A stretch of 64,000 nucleotides of DNA from Spirometra erinaceieuropaei (GCA_902702965.1 CACRXP010000010.1:2294439-2358438), one strand, 5' to 3'. Numbered from the stretch's first letter, positions 34,930 to 46,885 are shown. Notes: generated from the letters alone by a model not told the origin. A program made the numbers and translations.

Positions 34930-35440
34930 ATACACTTTCCCATTCGCATCTGAGATCGTCTGTTCTTTTTTCACGAGTTTTGAGTTGTGTATACTTTTTT
35001 GACCTGTATTTTTACGTCTTTGTTTCTAACCAAACCTACCACAATTTTTAAAATATTTTTAATGTTTCCATAAACTTAACCTTGTCCACATTTAATTGGT
35101 TGTTTTGCCCGATATGCTTGGACCGCTTTCGGGATCAATAGAGATTTTTAAAAATACATGAGTACTTCAGGAGTCAGTTCACGTACTGTATGCTGACGAA
35201 CCTTATCCATATTTCTCAACCGAGCTGTCTGTAATCAGTAAGGAACGCGATATTCTTAATCTCGCTTCTCTAAACACCTGCAACATCCTGCAGTGCTTAA
35301 CTTACGATAAGGTCAGTTTGGGATGTCGCTCTCCCCCACATAGTTGTTACCTCCAGGCTACTGAATAATCACTTCAGCGTACGCTTCCACTTTTTGCAAT
35401 TGAGATTGTTCGTGCTTCTAATTATGAGTTTGGGGGAATA
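34930..35440 (+). repeat. Dispersed repeat R2 (copy 2)
   Basis: It aligns over several hundred bases with 36110-36490 (+). Shared blocks are 'tttctaaccaaacctac', 'tccacatttaattggttgttt', 'cttcaggagtcagttcac' and 'taaacacctgcaacatc'. Divergence is moderate. No open frame of note is present. Confidence 0.8.
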
Positions 35441-35809
35441 ATTAGGGAAGGCCTCCGTGTAACAGACATCCCCATTTTCCATGGACTATGGTGTATGCAG
35501 CACTTCAATCATTATATTTTATGTAATGATATAAGTGCCCACAGAACATCACATTGTTCCTGCAGTGCTGTGTAAGTGAGCAAGTGCGTAGGCACACATG
35601 ACTTAGCAGATCGAACGCAAAGTAAATTTAAACAGCCTCCTTTTAATAGACCAGGAATTATCCAACGAAAGGACTTGGGTAACAGTAGGTAGGAGGCTCC
35701 AATTAGCTGGCAACTCCAACATGTGATGTATGACCGCAAACCGCACTTATTTTTCACGGTTTTTCTCGGTTGAGGTATCTTTGGTTTCCTGACTGAATAT
35801 TAACTTTCC

Positions 35810-36490
35810 AGTGGCGGTTTATTTGAAATCCGTCATTCCTCGAAGATTGCTCTTTGCCTATTTTTTAAATTATCCAGCTCACCTTCTTTGCCATATGACA
35901 GCATACAATAAGACGCTCGACAGAAATTTAATTATTTTCTGTGTTTCCTTGTATTCCGCCTGCTCTTCTCTCTGCATGTTGGCCCTCCCGTAAAACCCCC
36001 TCTATCACCATTCAACGTATGGGGTCCTACATCTTACCGTTGCCAAGGACCTACTCGACGTTACATAATTCATATAGACATTTACAGATCTTGTCGCGGC
36101 AGAAAAAGCCAAAGACCTGTATTTTTACGTTTTCGTAATTTCAGCTTTTCTTCTACTCTGTATTTCTAACCAAATCTACTCTGACTTTAAACACATCTTC
36201 AGTGTTTCCATCGACTTAAGTTCGTCCACATTTAATCGGTTGTTTTGCCGCATATGTGTGGACCGGTTTCGGGGTCATTGGAAATTTTCGCAAATGTATG
36301 CCTACTTCAGGAGTCAGTTCACATACTGTACGCTGAAGAACCTTACTCATTATTTCTCAAGCGAGCACAGGAAGTTTGTGATCAATAAGGAAGGCTAGAT
36401 TTTCAATCTCTCTTTCCTATACATCTGCAACATCTTGTAATGCGTGACTTACGATAAGGTCCGTTTTAAAATGTTGCTCTGAACTATATA
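35810..36490 (+). repeat. Dispersed repeat R2 (copy 3, longer)
   Basis: Bases 36110-36490 match copy 2. The upstream part (35860-36000; 'ccatatgacagcatacaata', 'agacgctcgacag', 'cccgtaaaaccccctctatc') matches the reverse complement of about 62890-63030, which extends the family leftward. Confidence 0.75.
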
Positions 36491-36904
36491 ATTATTAACT
36501 GCGGCCTATAAAGTCCTCCGTCATTACATACGTCATGATCAGGACAAGAAAGTCAAATGGAGCTTAAGAATACCGGGCAAACACGGTCCGTCGACTAATT
36601 CACCCAAAGGTGGGGGGTTGGGAGCACAGACGCAACTAACTCCAATTGACGTGACGACCTACAACACAGGAGGCCACCAACATTCACAAATACCGTCAGA
36701 GAGCCAGAACAGCGAAAGAAGGAAAAAATCGATCGGCCCAAAGCCAACTAATTCGACCGTCTATTCAAAATTCTGGTCGGTTTTTGCTCTTAAGGCTTTA
36801 ATAATGTAGAGCCGACCAGGCCCTCCGAAACGTCAGCAATACAATTCCCTCGATCTGGTGAGCATTTCATTTTTCTCAGAATAGACACACTGTTTGAATT
36901 CACC

Positions 36905-36910
36905 TTTATT
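36905..36910 (-). terminator. Polyadenylation signal of the tetraspanin gene
   Basis: AATAAA on the minus strand lies 63 bases downstream of the tetraspanin stop codon, a usual spacing for a short 3' UTR. Confidence 0.6.
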
Positions 36911-36972
36911 ATGCATTTCTGCAATAGAAACAATTTTTGTGATCGTTTTCAGTTATATGAAGGGGAAACCCC

Positions 36973-37119
36973 CTAAGTGTCCGTTTCTTCCCCATTTGTC
37001 GGCGAAATTACATAAAGCACAATAAAAACGAGTATCTGTACCAAACATAGTATTATGAGGAATCCGCCCAGTCCTTTATAGATCGGATTCATTATATTCA
37101 GTATTTTGCCGGCACAGCC
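36973..37119 (-). CDS. Tetraspanin exon 6 (terminal)
   Basis: The acceptor is GAATTTAG. It encodes 48 residues starting GCAGKILNIM, which provides the last loop cysteine. TM4 (LGGFLIILCLVQILVFIVLY) and the tail SPTNGEETDT follow, then TAG. Confidence 0.9.
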   Translation of the reverse strand, partial: GCAGKILNIMNPIYKGLGGFLIILCLVQILVFIVLYVISPTNGEETDT

Positions 37120-40100
37120 CTAAATTCAGAAAACAGACATGGTGTATATATATATATGACATTCAATTGTAACATTTTTACTAGATTTTGCACTCAAAGC
37201 TCACATTCTCGAACATGGATTTAATTGAAAGTTTTCTCCTGAAAGATGAAACTAGACTTCTAGCACCATACACCCTCTGACTTACAGAACTCCGATGGAG
37301 CTTCGAAAGTCCACAGCCTTCAACGTTCATTTCAGTAACGCAGTGAAGTCTTATAACACCAAGTTTCGAATGCCAACATCTCAGGAAAGATAGGAACCGA
37401 TCAAACGGTCACTTTTTACCATACGACATTTCGGCCGTTGCCCAAGACAATGCCTTTGTGCACCGAACAATGTGGTGGAAGCAGCATCGGTGACTTGCGC
37501 AGCATCTGTCGCACTCTCCCCTACATCATCGAGCTGAGTGCGGTACTACATATATGTAAATATAATACATACATGTATACAAATATGTATATATAATGTA
37601 TATATATACATTATATATATACATATATATATATATATGTATACATATGTATACAAATAGATATATAAATGTATAATGTACATATATAATACATATATAT
37701 GTAATACATAAGCATCTCACTAGGAGTGCAACAGGCCAGACACAAACAGTTGTTTCACGGTCGTTACCGATCATCAGTGCGTCGTAGGCCATATGGAGTG
37801 AGGTATATAAATATGTCAAATAAGAGTTTGACCCTCATTGTTGTGGTTAGATTCTCACTTGATTCAATGCTGTCCGCCCGTCAGCTTTCTACAGACGACA
37901 ATGAAATTTGTGTCATTGGACGCATGCCACATATAATACATAAGCAGCTCAATAGGCCAGACTGGCGCTGGAAAGTTGGTTCTCGACTGGCTCGCTCAAC
38001 CGAGTCATAGACCTACATCCCACCTAACAGGCACTCCGCACAAGGCTTGAGTCAGCCCAGACAGGATCAATAGATGGGGTGAAAGAAATCACACGGGGCC
38101 GACCGTCGACGCTCGCGGAGAAAAGGGATGGCGCCGACCGTAACCCACGTGACCGGCGTGGCACACTATCCCACGGACGTGCCCCCAAGGCCGAAAACAC
38201 CACGCCCGAGCAGAAACGGTTGACCAGTCCACCGTCTGACGAGGGGGAGGCCGAATAGCACGCTGACCTAGCGGCAACCACGGCAGCCGCGAAGGGGGCA
38301 CAAGCCACGCAAGTCCGTCAATGATCAAAATCAGACAGGTCAGAACCAGCCAACAGTACATAGGCTAGTCAACGTACGTGCGTTGAGCACGGTTATAATA
38401 CGAGGCAGGCGGCAAGTCTGAACAAATCAAGGCCAGCAGGAAAAGCCAGCGAGTGAGTGATGATGGAAACGAGAGTTTCCGAAACGGCAGTATGAATACA
38501 ACCTGGTCCATGAAATCGGCCTCGTGAGGATCCTATTTCGTAACCGTATATGTTAGGGGTTGGGGTTAGGGTTAGGGTTAGGAGTTATGCTGGGGCTTGT
38601 CTACTGCTGGTACGCCTACGAAATAAGATTCAACCATCTCATCTTCTTCTTCGCCTTCTTCGGGGGGATGATAAACACGATAATATATATGTCTATAACC
38701 GAAAGCCTATTTTATCGTTCCTGCGTCTTCTTAGGGAAAGGCCTTGTAAAGGATAAAAACAACTTGCAAAATGGCCATGCTTGAAGAACTGCAACTTACT
38801 ACTGGGTGGGCAGTTGATTTGTCGCAGACGCTGGTGTTTTCTGGACAGCACGACTCTGGCAAATTCCACGCGGAATAATAAGCGATAGAATACATTCCGC
38901 AGCATTCCAACTGTTGGTCAGGGATTGTTTGTGTTTTACTGAATTAGCTTACCGAACTCTGCAAAGTGTCCATGACGCCTGGGTCGAGAGGAGAATTATT
39001 CGCGATAGGGGAACTTAAAAATATACTATCCTGTGTGTGAGAGAAAGTTTGTGGTGTTAAATCAAAAAAATAGCCATTCTTACGATCCTTCCAGATACCA
39101 GAATGAAGATGCCCAGTCCAATGTGTACAAGGGCGGTCAGGAACGACAGGACCAAGAACTGTGTGATTGTTAAAACTTCACAGAAAGCGGATGTGACGTA
39201 CTGTCATAAATGGAAATTGACTGCGACAAAAAATGCTAACACCGGCAAGGATGGCTAATATGACAAGCAACACGCCAAGGCCAATCAGCATGCGCTGAAA
39301 ACTAAATGAAGCAGTGGACAGAGCATGTGAATAGGCAGGTTGGCTCGCAATGCCTCCGACGACAATGCCCGCGATCCCAATGCCCTAAAGAGAAATAATC
39401 GGCAATAGTATATTCAAATAGTGGGATTTCGGTGAGTACAATTACAACTGAAATATTGCACCTTTGGGGACTACGGAAAAACAGGGGTTCACTTTAGTAG
39501 ACTAGCTTTTATGATAAACACAATTGAGACCGCTCTGGGGAGCTTTCAAATAAATTACTTACAAAGTGATATGTAGAAAAGAACATTTTGTCTAATTAGG
39601 GCCTCGATGTCTATCACGATATGGGAAAGCAGTGGATATAAGAACACACTCCCCCTAGATTCCACTAAAGGCACCCCAAAATTAACCCTTATCCTAACCT
39701 TAATACTGACCGAACCCCAGTCCCTTGGAATTTAGGGCAAGATCATTCGTAGTGTGGCCACGTCCTACCCTAAAATTTTTCCTGATAACCACTATCCACC
39801 ATCGAATGACGGGGAAAATGAATTGTCGTTAAAACAGTTTCGTCGGCAACGCTTCTCTACCACAGACTGCTCATCGGTGCAAACCGACCGACAAGGGCTC
39901 TAAACCCGAACCCCCAAGCCAAACCAAATTACTCTTTTCTGTTCTGCCCCGCACAACGTTGAATACTACCGATTAGGGCCGTCAGGATGTGGTCCCGTTA
40001 CTCAAGTGGAAGAAGACTTAACTGGAACGCTGCAGCACTAGCAGATAGAGCTCATACCCACAGCCTTGTTGGCCTGTGATAAGGCTGTTTGATGGCGACA

Positions 40101-40582
40101 AGAGCGAGAGGTGCTAACTTTATATTATTATTCAATTCTTGCATTCTCAAATGAAGGCATGTCTCAATTCAGACGAACATCGGACAGAATGAGGTTTAGC
40201 TTCGATAAACAAGTTTTAAGTGATCCGGCTACCTTGTCGGTTAACATGGTCAGAGTGGCCTTCAATGGCGAGACTTTTTTGCCACTAACTTCCAAAACCG
40301 AGAGCCAGCATTACTGACTCGCCTCGCATGTGCTAAAATTACTGAATATCCGAGGCCCTGCCTTAAAACATACCTCGAGATCTCTCATGACAATTCCAGC
40401 AATCATTTTATGATGCGCTATAGAAATACAAGCATACCAGTCTGGATTAAATTAAAAAAACTAGAAAACATATAAGGATGAAAACTTTTTACAATGTAGA
40501 ATAGAGTAGCATGAAATGAACATACCAAATGGCAAAGGCAGACGACACCCAGGACAACTTTGAAACACATTTCCGATGCCAT
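36973..40582 (-). CDS. Tetraspanin, complete six-exon gene
   Basis: Tetraspanins are four-pass membrane proteins that organise membrane microdomains and, in flatworms, are abundant in the tegument. Exons 40582-40526, 39384-39243, 39175-39084, 39030-38953, 38910-38800 and 37119-36973 join into 627 nt (208 residues plus TAG) with all phases compatible and GT-AG introns of 42, 53, 67, 141, about 1140 and about 1680 nt. TM1 spans residues ~6-30 (CFKVVLGVVCLCHLGIGI), TM2 ~50-68, TM3 ~72-96 and TM4 ~176-200. The large extracellular loop has the signature CCG (126-128), a second Cys pair in ESCC (143-145), Cys152, and GC at 161-162, giving six cysteines. The cytoplasmic tail is short and acidic. It could be any member of the superfamily; the subfamily is not resolved. 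Start choice: the first in-frame ATG directly before TM1. Confidence 0.92.
37540..37720. repeat. (TA)n / TATATG-rich microsatellite in tetraspanin intron 5
   Basis: Long alternating TA with interspersed 'catatatgtatac' units. It accounts for the minus-strand Tyr/Ile-rich frame in this place. Confidence 0.95.
38550..38584. repeat. Interstitial telomere-like (TTAGGG)n stretch
   Basis: Several consecutive TTAGGG or TTGGGG units lie at 38551-38583, within tetraspanin intron 5. They are too short to be a telomere. Confidence 0.85.
38800..38910 (-). CDS. Tetraspanin exon 5
   Basis: The acceptor is CTGACCAACAG and the donor GTAAGT. It encodes LECCGMYSIAYYSAW through KSTAHPV with the CCG and ESCC motifs of the large extracellular loop. 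Confidence 0.92.
38953..39030 (-). CDS. Tetraspanin exon 4
   Basis: The acceptor is CACACACAG and the donor GTAAGC. It encodes 26 residues, DSIFLSSPIA through DTLQSS, the first part of the large loop. It is the least conserved exon, accepted because both splice sites and the phase fit. Confidence 0.75.
39084..39175 (-). CDS. Tetraspanin exon 3
   Basis: Two bases complete a split Val codon, then LTITQFLVLSFLTALVHIGL through VSGRI encode TM3. The donor is GTAAGA. The acceptor TTTCTGTGAAG has a modest polypyrimidine tract. Confidence 0.8.
39243..39384 (-). CDS. Tetraspanin exon 2
   Basis: The acceptor is TTCTCTTTAG and the donor GTGTTA. It encodes the second half of TM1 (GIGIAGIVVGG), a small loop and TM2 (MLIGLGVLLVILAILA). 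Confidence 0.85.
39385..40525. other. Tetraspanin intron 1; nothing else recognised
   Basis: A short degenerate 'cctaacctta' stretch lies near 39690. The frame at 40111-40317 (+) has no recognisable family. Confidence 0.4.
40526..40582 (-). CDS. Tetraspanin exon 1 (start codon)
   Basis: ATG at 40582-40580 begins MASEMCFKVVLGVVCLCHL, the first half of TM1 after a very short cytoplasmic N-terminus. The donor is GTATGT, phase 0. No upstream in-frame ATG exists before a non-coding stretch. Confidence 0.85.
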
Positions 40583-42309
40583 TATTGACCAGGAAACCAA
40601 AATTCACAACCAGTCAATTGAGTAGGAGTTTATTTCAATTTGAATTTATTCTCCAGAAGCCTGTTGCCATTGGACTGTTTGGTCACAATGCCTAATAAAA
40701 CATTTGACTGGTGATTGCAAGAAACCAAGGGAGCTAATTGGTAAGCCTTTGGACTAGTTACAGAACAGTAGTAAGAGGACGGCTGTGAGATACGTGAGGC
40801 AAACTACTTGCTCAGAAAACAGCAGTCAGGTGGGACCACAGTTGACCTGTTAGAATATCCAGTTAGCATAATGTAATAAGCGATACGTATGGCAAATTAT
40901 TTCGCCTTCAAGATTTTAGCATATTGCCAGTACGCCTACGTCCGTGGCTTACGTGTCAGACTGCATGGCGTGGTGGCGACTTTGAGTGCCTAACGAGGTC
41001 AGAAGTTGAGGCCTGTACGAGATAATGGGAGAGGGGGGGGGGCGAAGTGGGTGAAGAATAGACTCTGCGATCGAAAGGTGACATGGTTGCTGGGCTGGAG
41101 TGTTATGGACTGTCGGGTAGGATATCTGACACACACCCGTCCACCCCCAGGCTTAACTTAGGCCGAAGAAGACGCTGTGATGTAAATTTGATGGCATTAG
41201 TAGGATGAGTTCCTTGTGAAACAGCGCAATTCTGTCCACCAACCACGTGGCCGACCTGTGACTTGTCGCGTCCATCATTGCGAGAGTTTGGTGTGAGATT
41301 CAAATGTACTCGACCTATAACCCCACCTGCGAATGCTGACTGGTATTACTCATCTTATGATCAGCGATGACGTGGATGTGTTGTTGGCCGCGGTCAGCAA
41401 GGAGACCAGATGAGACGCTATTGTAGGAAGACATGTTGTCCAGTAACATCCATTGAAACCGGTGGAAGCGTTGAACGACGCCGAAGCCTTATATCATGCT
41501 TAAAAATCACGAACGAAGAGGACTATTCGGGAGGAGTTGATGTCGATAGATACTACCACAGTTTTACGATAAAACTGCAGAATTTAGACGGCATATCAAG
41601 TGTAGTAACATTCCTGAATACTCCTGAGATTTCTAAATTTCCAGTCCTGGCGGTGACATCATTAGGGAACATGGTTTTTTTGCAAACCGGACCTCGTAAA
41701 CAAACCCCATGTCAAGTTTTTTTCTTGAACAAAATAGCTGATGTTGTCGAACAGACGGACAAGGAAGTCGGAACTTGGCAATATTTACCACCGACCGCTT
41801 TGGATGAGATCGTTTTGGGTCATTGAGATGGTTTTCCATCGAAAGCGATCTTGCGGTGTTTTATAAAGTGACTTAAGATCTTCATCCTTGCTTATTCTTA
41901 TTGTTGTATCGAGTAATTTACGTCTTCCATCTAACAGCATATGTGGTGATTTTCGTCGATGTTTCAACATTGTCGGCATTATTAGGTTGTTTCGGATTTA
42001 GGAGATCGTATGGGTCGTAGGGTCTTTCCATACCTACTAACGAAGAAGATGAGGGGAGCCCAGAAAAGTTGATGAACGTCTCGGCCACATGATAATCGAA
42101 TAAATGTTGGCTAAGCCTATTGTTCAATGGGCCCATTGGCCGGTCAGTTAGGCGTCGTCCTAATCCTCATCATCATCATCGTCCCTACCACAAACGATCA
42201 AGCAGCATTTTTGTGCCAATTTACTTCGAAGGGAGACCCTAGCCACAGCGACCTTCAGTATCGATCATGAATAGAAGGAGATCTTAGACGCCAATAGATA
42301 GGACATCGT
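40583..42309. other. Tetraspanin 5' flank; one unrecognised open frame
   Basis: The plus frame 41410-41826 (138 residues, ATG to TGA) includes YSGGVDVDRYYHSFTIKLQN. It has no recognisable domain and no splice or promoter context. I cannot tell whether it is a gene, a repeat-derived frame or chance. Overlapping minus frames are also unassigned. Confidence 0.3.
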
Positions 42310-42830
42310 ATTCTGTGCAGAGAGAGAGGGGGGGGATACGGTTCATTTTGAAAGTTAAATTCAAAATTTTCAGCAAAAAAGGCCTTCCCTCGCTGCGGAC
42401 AGAATCAAAGTTAACAAATTACGCAAGAGTCACGAAGGTTTACACAAAGGGGAACAACTATCACGAGGACAGTTTGAGTCTCAGTTTATGTATTTATGTC
42501 TTTTCACTCGTGCGATAGTGAGCAAGGAATTGCAATACAGAATGCTGGTATGCCAATGTATGGAAAAAGATATGTCGAAGGCCACGGCGCATGGAGCGAG
42601 ATGACTTTGCAGCAATTAGTTCAGAATGAAGGGGATGGCGATGTCATCCGGAATTCGACCAGCAAATTGCTTGGTCGTTTTGAAATGTTGTCATATGATA
42701 ATGTCGACTAAAAAGACATAAGAAGTATCGGCAGCAGAAGAGAGCATTCGGAGGACTCGTTTTGAAAGTAGCCAATTTTTTAAGCAAAGCAGGAAACATA
42801 ATAACAGAACAACAGCGAATTAAAGGAAGA
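42310..42830 (+). repeat. Dispersed repeat R3 (copy 1)
   Basis: Begins near a short GA tract and aligns in order with 51370-51880 (+). Shared blocks include 'ttttcagcaaa', 'ttcactcgtgcgatag' versus 'ttcgcacgtaagatag', and 'gcggaggactcgttt' with 'taagcaaagcagga' at the end. Class unknown; possibly a LINE 3' region read on the minus strand. Confidence 0.65.
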
Positions 42831-43049
42831 ATACAGGCATCTATGGAGCCCCAGACTAAAGGCTGAGGTGTGTGGCAGGAACGCCAACGACGAGTTTAAT
42901 AAAGGCGTTTACAAACTATAATGAAAAGGGTTATTATATGAAGGGAAAAATGAAAGACTTGATGACAATTCAACATCAGGATACCCGAAAGAGGATACCT
43001 CGTTGGGTAGGATGTCCAAGGATTCAGGACTAGAAAACGGTCGCAGTCA

Positions 43050-45000
43050 GTAAACACACTGGATTGATTTTTGATTATTCGGGAGGAGGAGGCCATTTTC
43101 CAATGAACATACTGCGACGTGATAAAAGCCATCCTTCAGAGACTGGAAATGAGTCTGAATTTTGAGAGGGTGACCAACAGCCACATCGTCCGAATACCTA
43201 ACAAACAGAGAGTCGTTTGGTGATCCCAGGTCATCAGTGTGGAGGGAAAAGAGGTGATGAGATAAAATGGAACCTTGAAGAAATCCACAGTCATGAGGAA
43301 GGACCGGTTTTGTGACCCTGTCTTGACACCGGTTCGAGGTGGGGGGGAAGGAGAGGGTACGATAGATGCTGCGCAAGTATGCATTCACTATATACTAATT
43401 CACGCAAAAGTCTCCGTCCCTGCTCCACCATGCTGTGGAGTACATGGTGGACGTCGTTGGAAACGACGGTCAAACTGTATCACGCAGAGACGTGATTCAG
43501 GCCAGCCTCTAGAACCTGGGGATGTGTCCGATTTTTAAGAGGGTGACCAAAAACCGCATACACCGTATACTTAACATTCAGACAGTCAGTTGACGACCTC
43601 AAGCCATCAGTGTACAGGGAGAAGAGTTGAGGGGATAACCTGGAACCTTGAAGGGCTCCACATTTGTCAGGATGGACGGTAGATTTCCGTTGGCCCGATT
43701 GGATAACTTGAGTGTGGGAAGTGAAATAATCAAAAAGACAAGAGAGAGTCCTGTCAGGAGAGTCGCACGCAGAGTTCTTGGCAAGGAGGGGACGGCGCAG
43801 GACAGTATTAAAGGCCAAGGAGTGGTCGGGAAGCGCACGTGCGTACGCATGCTATTAATATAATGAGTGCCAAGACGCGGGAATATGGGCGGTTGTGGAA
43901 TTTAGTGGAAGGCCTCCTCTATGTTCTCATGTCGGACCGCTTAAGAAAAAAGGACATTTGGAAGTCAAAAAGAAAAAGTGTTACGTCAGATATGTCCTTT
44001 TGTGCTCTAACGTTAGCCGCAATTCAAGTTTAAATTCGCACGTTAATTGAGGCAAGGCGCACATGCGACAAACAACTTCTTTTCAATGTTACGATTCTTG
44101 TTAAACATGCCCACACACTTGTAGTCTGTGAAGCGTTCAAGTATGAACGAAACTTGAAAGAGGAAAGGCCACCCCGTAAGTATTCATACAGCTTTTCAAC
44201 GGCTCTAAGATTAGTCGGCAGAGACCCCGGAGGAATAGAAAAACACTCAGAAATGTGCGAGAATGAAGACGGCCCATGTGCATGCATCGGATGTGCTATC
44301 ACGTCGTGAAGAAGCATTTACGGTGAAGCGTTTATTGGCTTCTTAGAATATAAGACTTACAGATGCACGTCCTTCCTTGCTAAATTGAATGAAGGTGAAC
44401 CGTTTTCATGTCCAAAGCCCATTCATGCTAATGAGTAATTCTTATCTTTTAAAAAGTCAACAGCTGGGGACTCATTGGCAGACAAACCTAGAACACTGAA
44501 AGCGTAAGCGCGACAATCCTTATCTAGTTCACGTAGGGCAGAGTGGAGCACAGGAGCAACAGCATCTAGGGTACTACGCGTGGACTTATATGCGAATTGT
44601 AAAGGGTGGGAAAAACTGGAAGAGAATGGCTTTATAATATCTAGGGCAACTGGTTTAGCAAGCGTCAATAGTGCGTAAGAGCAGGCAATTTGACGAAACA
44701 TGTAGGGAAAAAATCAGTGGATTTTTAGGGACCGCCAGACCTCAGCGATCTTGGACTCCATAAAAGACATGTAGCATGGAAATGTCGTTTGACGGGAAGA
44801 TAGGAGTCATTGTGACTAAAGATAACATTTTCGTTTTACAAGTTTAAATCAACATCCACATGTACCAGTGTGTTACGATTGTCAGTCAGAGGCTTAAGAC
44901 TCCTCCAAATTTCGGCAGAGGAAGGAGGAAATGAAGGGGAGGAAGAAGAGGGAAAAAGTCGGCAAACGGTCTACCAGAATGATTAGATAATAGATTCGAG
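43050..45000 (-). mobile_element. Non-LTR retrotransposon RT region, interrupted by a Penelope-type segment
   Basis: Minus-strand pieces in order: 'SSAEIWRSLKPL' near 44930; LALTKPVALDI-type sequence and QFAYKSTRSTLDAVAPVLHS (44640-44560), with ALRELDKDCRAY up to about 44520; then, after the segment at 44040-44500, AFNTVLRRPLL (43810), TSHTQVIQSG and GALQGSRLSPQLFSLYTD (43660-43610). A second overlapping RT copy (43390-43050) has GSILSHHLFSLHTDDL and FVRYSDDVAVGHP, a YADD-like motif with Ser for Ala. The element is inactive. Confidence 0.75.
44040..44500 (+). mobile_element. Penelope-like element C-terminal fragment inserted in the LINE
   Basis: Plus translation of 44085-44315 reads FNVTILVKHAHTLVVCEAFK, YERNLKEERPPRKYSYSFST and DPGGIEKH. 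This matches the C-terminal part of the minus-strand frame at 58969-58178. The downstream non-coding tail to about 44500 also matches, inverted, 57925-58150. Confidence 0.7.
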
Positions 45001-45039
45001 GGAATTGGCAGCCGGACAGGTTCACACGTCTCCCGACAC

Positions 45040-46075
45040 GAGATCAGAGTGACAGTCGTCGGTGCGCCTCAAGTGCGGACAAGTCTGCGTGGGCCCTGAA
45101 ATTGATTGGTCGGTTTAAATGGCCGTGATTGGTCGAGAACCAAACTGTCACTGATACACGTGCGAGGCTCGATGTTGCACAGGAATCGGGAATAGAGACA
45201 TTACGGCTTGATTACACTGTCTGGCGGTTTTGGCTATGCAGATATGCAGAAAGGGGGGGGTGAGGAGTTTGGTGTTATCTTTCGCCTTGGCTTTTTATCC
45301 TCGTCTTTTTGTGCCTTCAAGGAGGTGTTTCGAGCAATTTCTGATCAGCAATTAGAACTGTTAGCGGCAGGGATTGCTTTCCTCAATAAATTACTGCCTT
45401 CTGTTTTGAGATTCGGCTCGAGAAGCCTTGCGGTTTGAGAATGTGCAGCTTATTATGACAATTAGGCCCTAAGTAACAATTCGCGTCTTTGTCGGTATCT
45501 ATCCGCCACTACTGATTGCTTGTCTGCATGCGGCCCCCCATGTGGACTCCAGATTAAAACTCAAAATCAAGACGACAACTCATATCTCAACGGCAAGTAA
45601 GACAACTCTATGGATGCTTCTCCCATGTGGCATAACAAATAATCCGACCATCAGAGTCCTTACAGTTGGTTTGACCTGAAAATAAAGCATTTCATCTAAA
45701 ATTGGCGAGCCCAGACTACCCCAGCTGAAAGTCCTCTTACTCAACTTTCACTATGTCGTGCATACTTAATTTTTTTATTTAAATACTCTATCCCGCTTCT
45801 AGTCCACTTCAGAGCTAAGTACTCGATCAAAGTCTGACTTGTATTTGTTTACCACATTCGTCCATGCAAAACGCCAAGTTTCGCTGTTAGTTGTTTCGTG
45901 TCTCGCCCACACACCCTCGCTGCCTTCAAACAGGACTCGCATGTGGATCCGATTGCTAGTTGGGTCATCTTACTGACGCGCACACCATACCTCGCTCGTC
46001 GCTTGCTTGATGTACAAGTCAGCATTTATGTTTGACGAAATCAACCACAGAACTGGAAAGATCTTACGGGGACTG
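45040..46075 (+). repeat. Long dispersed repeat R1 (copy 2)
   Basis: It matches the reverse complement of about 54120-55187 nearly end to end, and its second half matches 32620-33222. Shared blocks include 'cgaggctcgatgttgcacagg', 'ctgatcagcaatta' and 'tttgacgaaatcaaccacaga'. The frame 45208-45438 lies inside it and is disrupted in the other copy. Confidence 0.8.
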
Positions 46076-46289
46076 CCTATTAAGGAAATGCGTCTGAGAT
46101 TTACAATATTAAGATCAATTGTACTTGATAAATAAGAAACTACCACAGATCTAAAACGAATTGGCGGACGGATAGGACTGCCGGCCTCTCGAATTGATGC
46201 CGAGATATTGCCTGGACGCTTCTCAACACGCCCATCAGTCATACGAACCTATCCACACACCCTTCCCTCTAATTCAGATGGCGCACACG

Positions 46290-46745
46290 ATTTTCGCACT
46301 GAACAGTTGCCCGGTTCGAGTTCCAAGTGAAGCATCGTGTGGGCAGAAAACTGTGTTTTAAAACGTGCCGGATACTTAAGATAATCGCTGAGTCTTAACA
46401 ACTAGAGGAATTTTGATTGAAATAGCTTTCGGAGAATAGTAAGTGATTGCAGCAAAAACCTTATTCTCGGTAAGCGTTGTAGGCTGGTCAGAAAGCAGCT
46501 TTGGGATAATGCACGCCGTCAGTGAGCAGTCGCCCTGCTCGAGTCGCAAGGGCAATATCGCGTGTGCAGAAAACTGTGTTCTACCGCGGGTCGGACACTC
46601 GCTGAGCTATAATAAACAGAGGGATTTTGATTGAAACAACATTCGGGAAGTGTCAAGTGAACATGGCCAAAATAACCGTATAATAAATAAGCGTTGCATG
46701 CTGGCCAGAAAGCAGCTTTCGGATAAAGCACACTCTCAGTGTCCA
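46290..46745. repeat. Local tandem duplication (~220-bp unit, two copies)
   Basis: The phrases 'cagaaaactgtgtt', 'gggattttgattgaaa' and 'cagaaagcagcttt' each occur twice at roughly 215-230-bp spacing (for example about 46337/46567 and 46490/46707). No frame is conserved between units. Confidence 0.75.
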
Positions 46746-46885
46746 CGAGCCGATATTCAACAGATTTTGTGAAGCCTTAGTGGAAACAGTTAGCTAAGTA
46801 TTCGTCTGTCAATACTTTCACAACAGTGAATCAAACACTTTTTTCCACCGTAACCATGCCTAAGCACTTCTAGAACAAAGATCTA

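Noticed and set aside
36818..36832. Additional hammerhead-like site (CCGAAACGTC)
   Set aside because: The 3' half of the motif is present, but no CTGANGA lies at the required distance upstream.
37526..37819. Tyr/Ile-rich minus-strand frame
   Set aside because: It is the translation of the TA-rich microsatellite in tetraspanin intron 5.
38550..38584. Chromosome end suggested by TTAGGG units
   Set aside because: Only a few units, lying within an intron, with normal sequence on both sides; other stretches at 59408 and 63590 are also interstitial.
38560..38784. Plus-strand hydrophobic frame that looks like a membrane protein
   Set aside because: It starts in the telomere-like repeat and lies opposite the tetraspanin intron. 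Part of it recurs near 32875, so it is repeat-derived.
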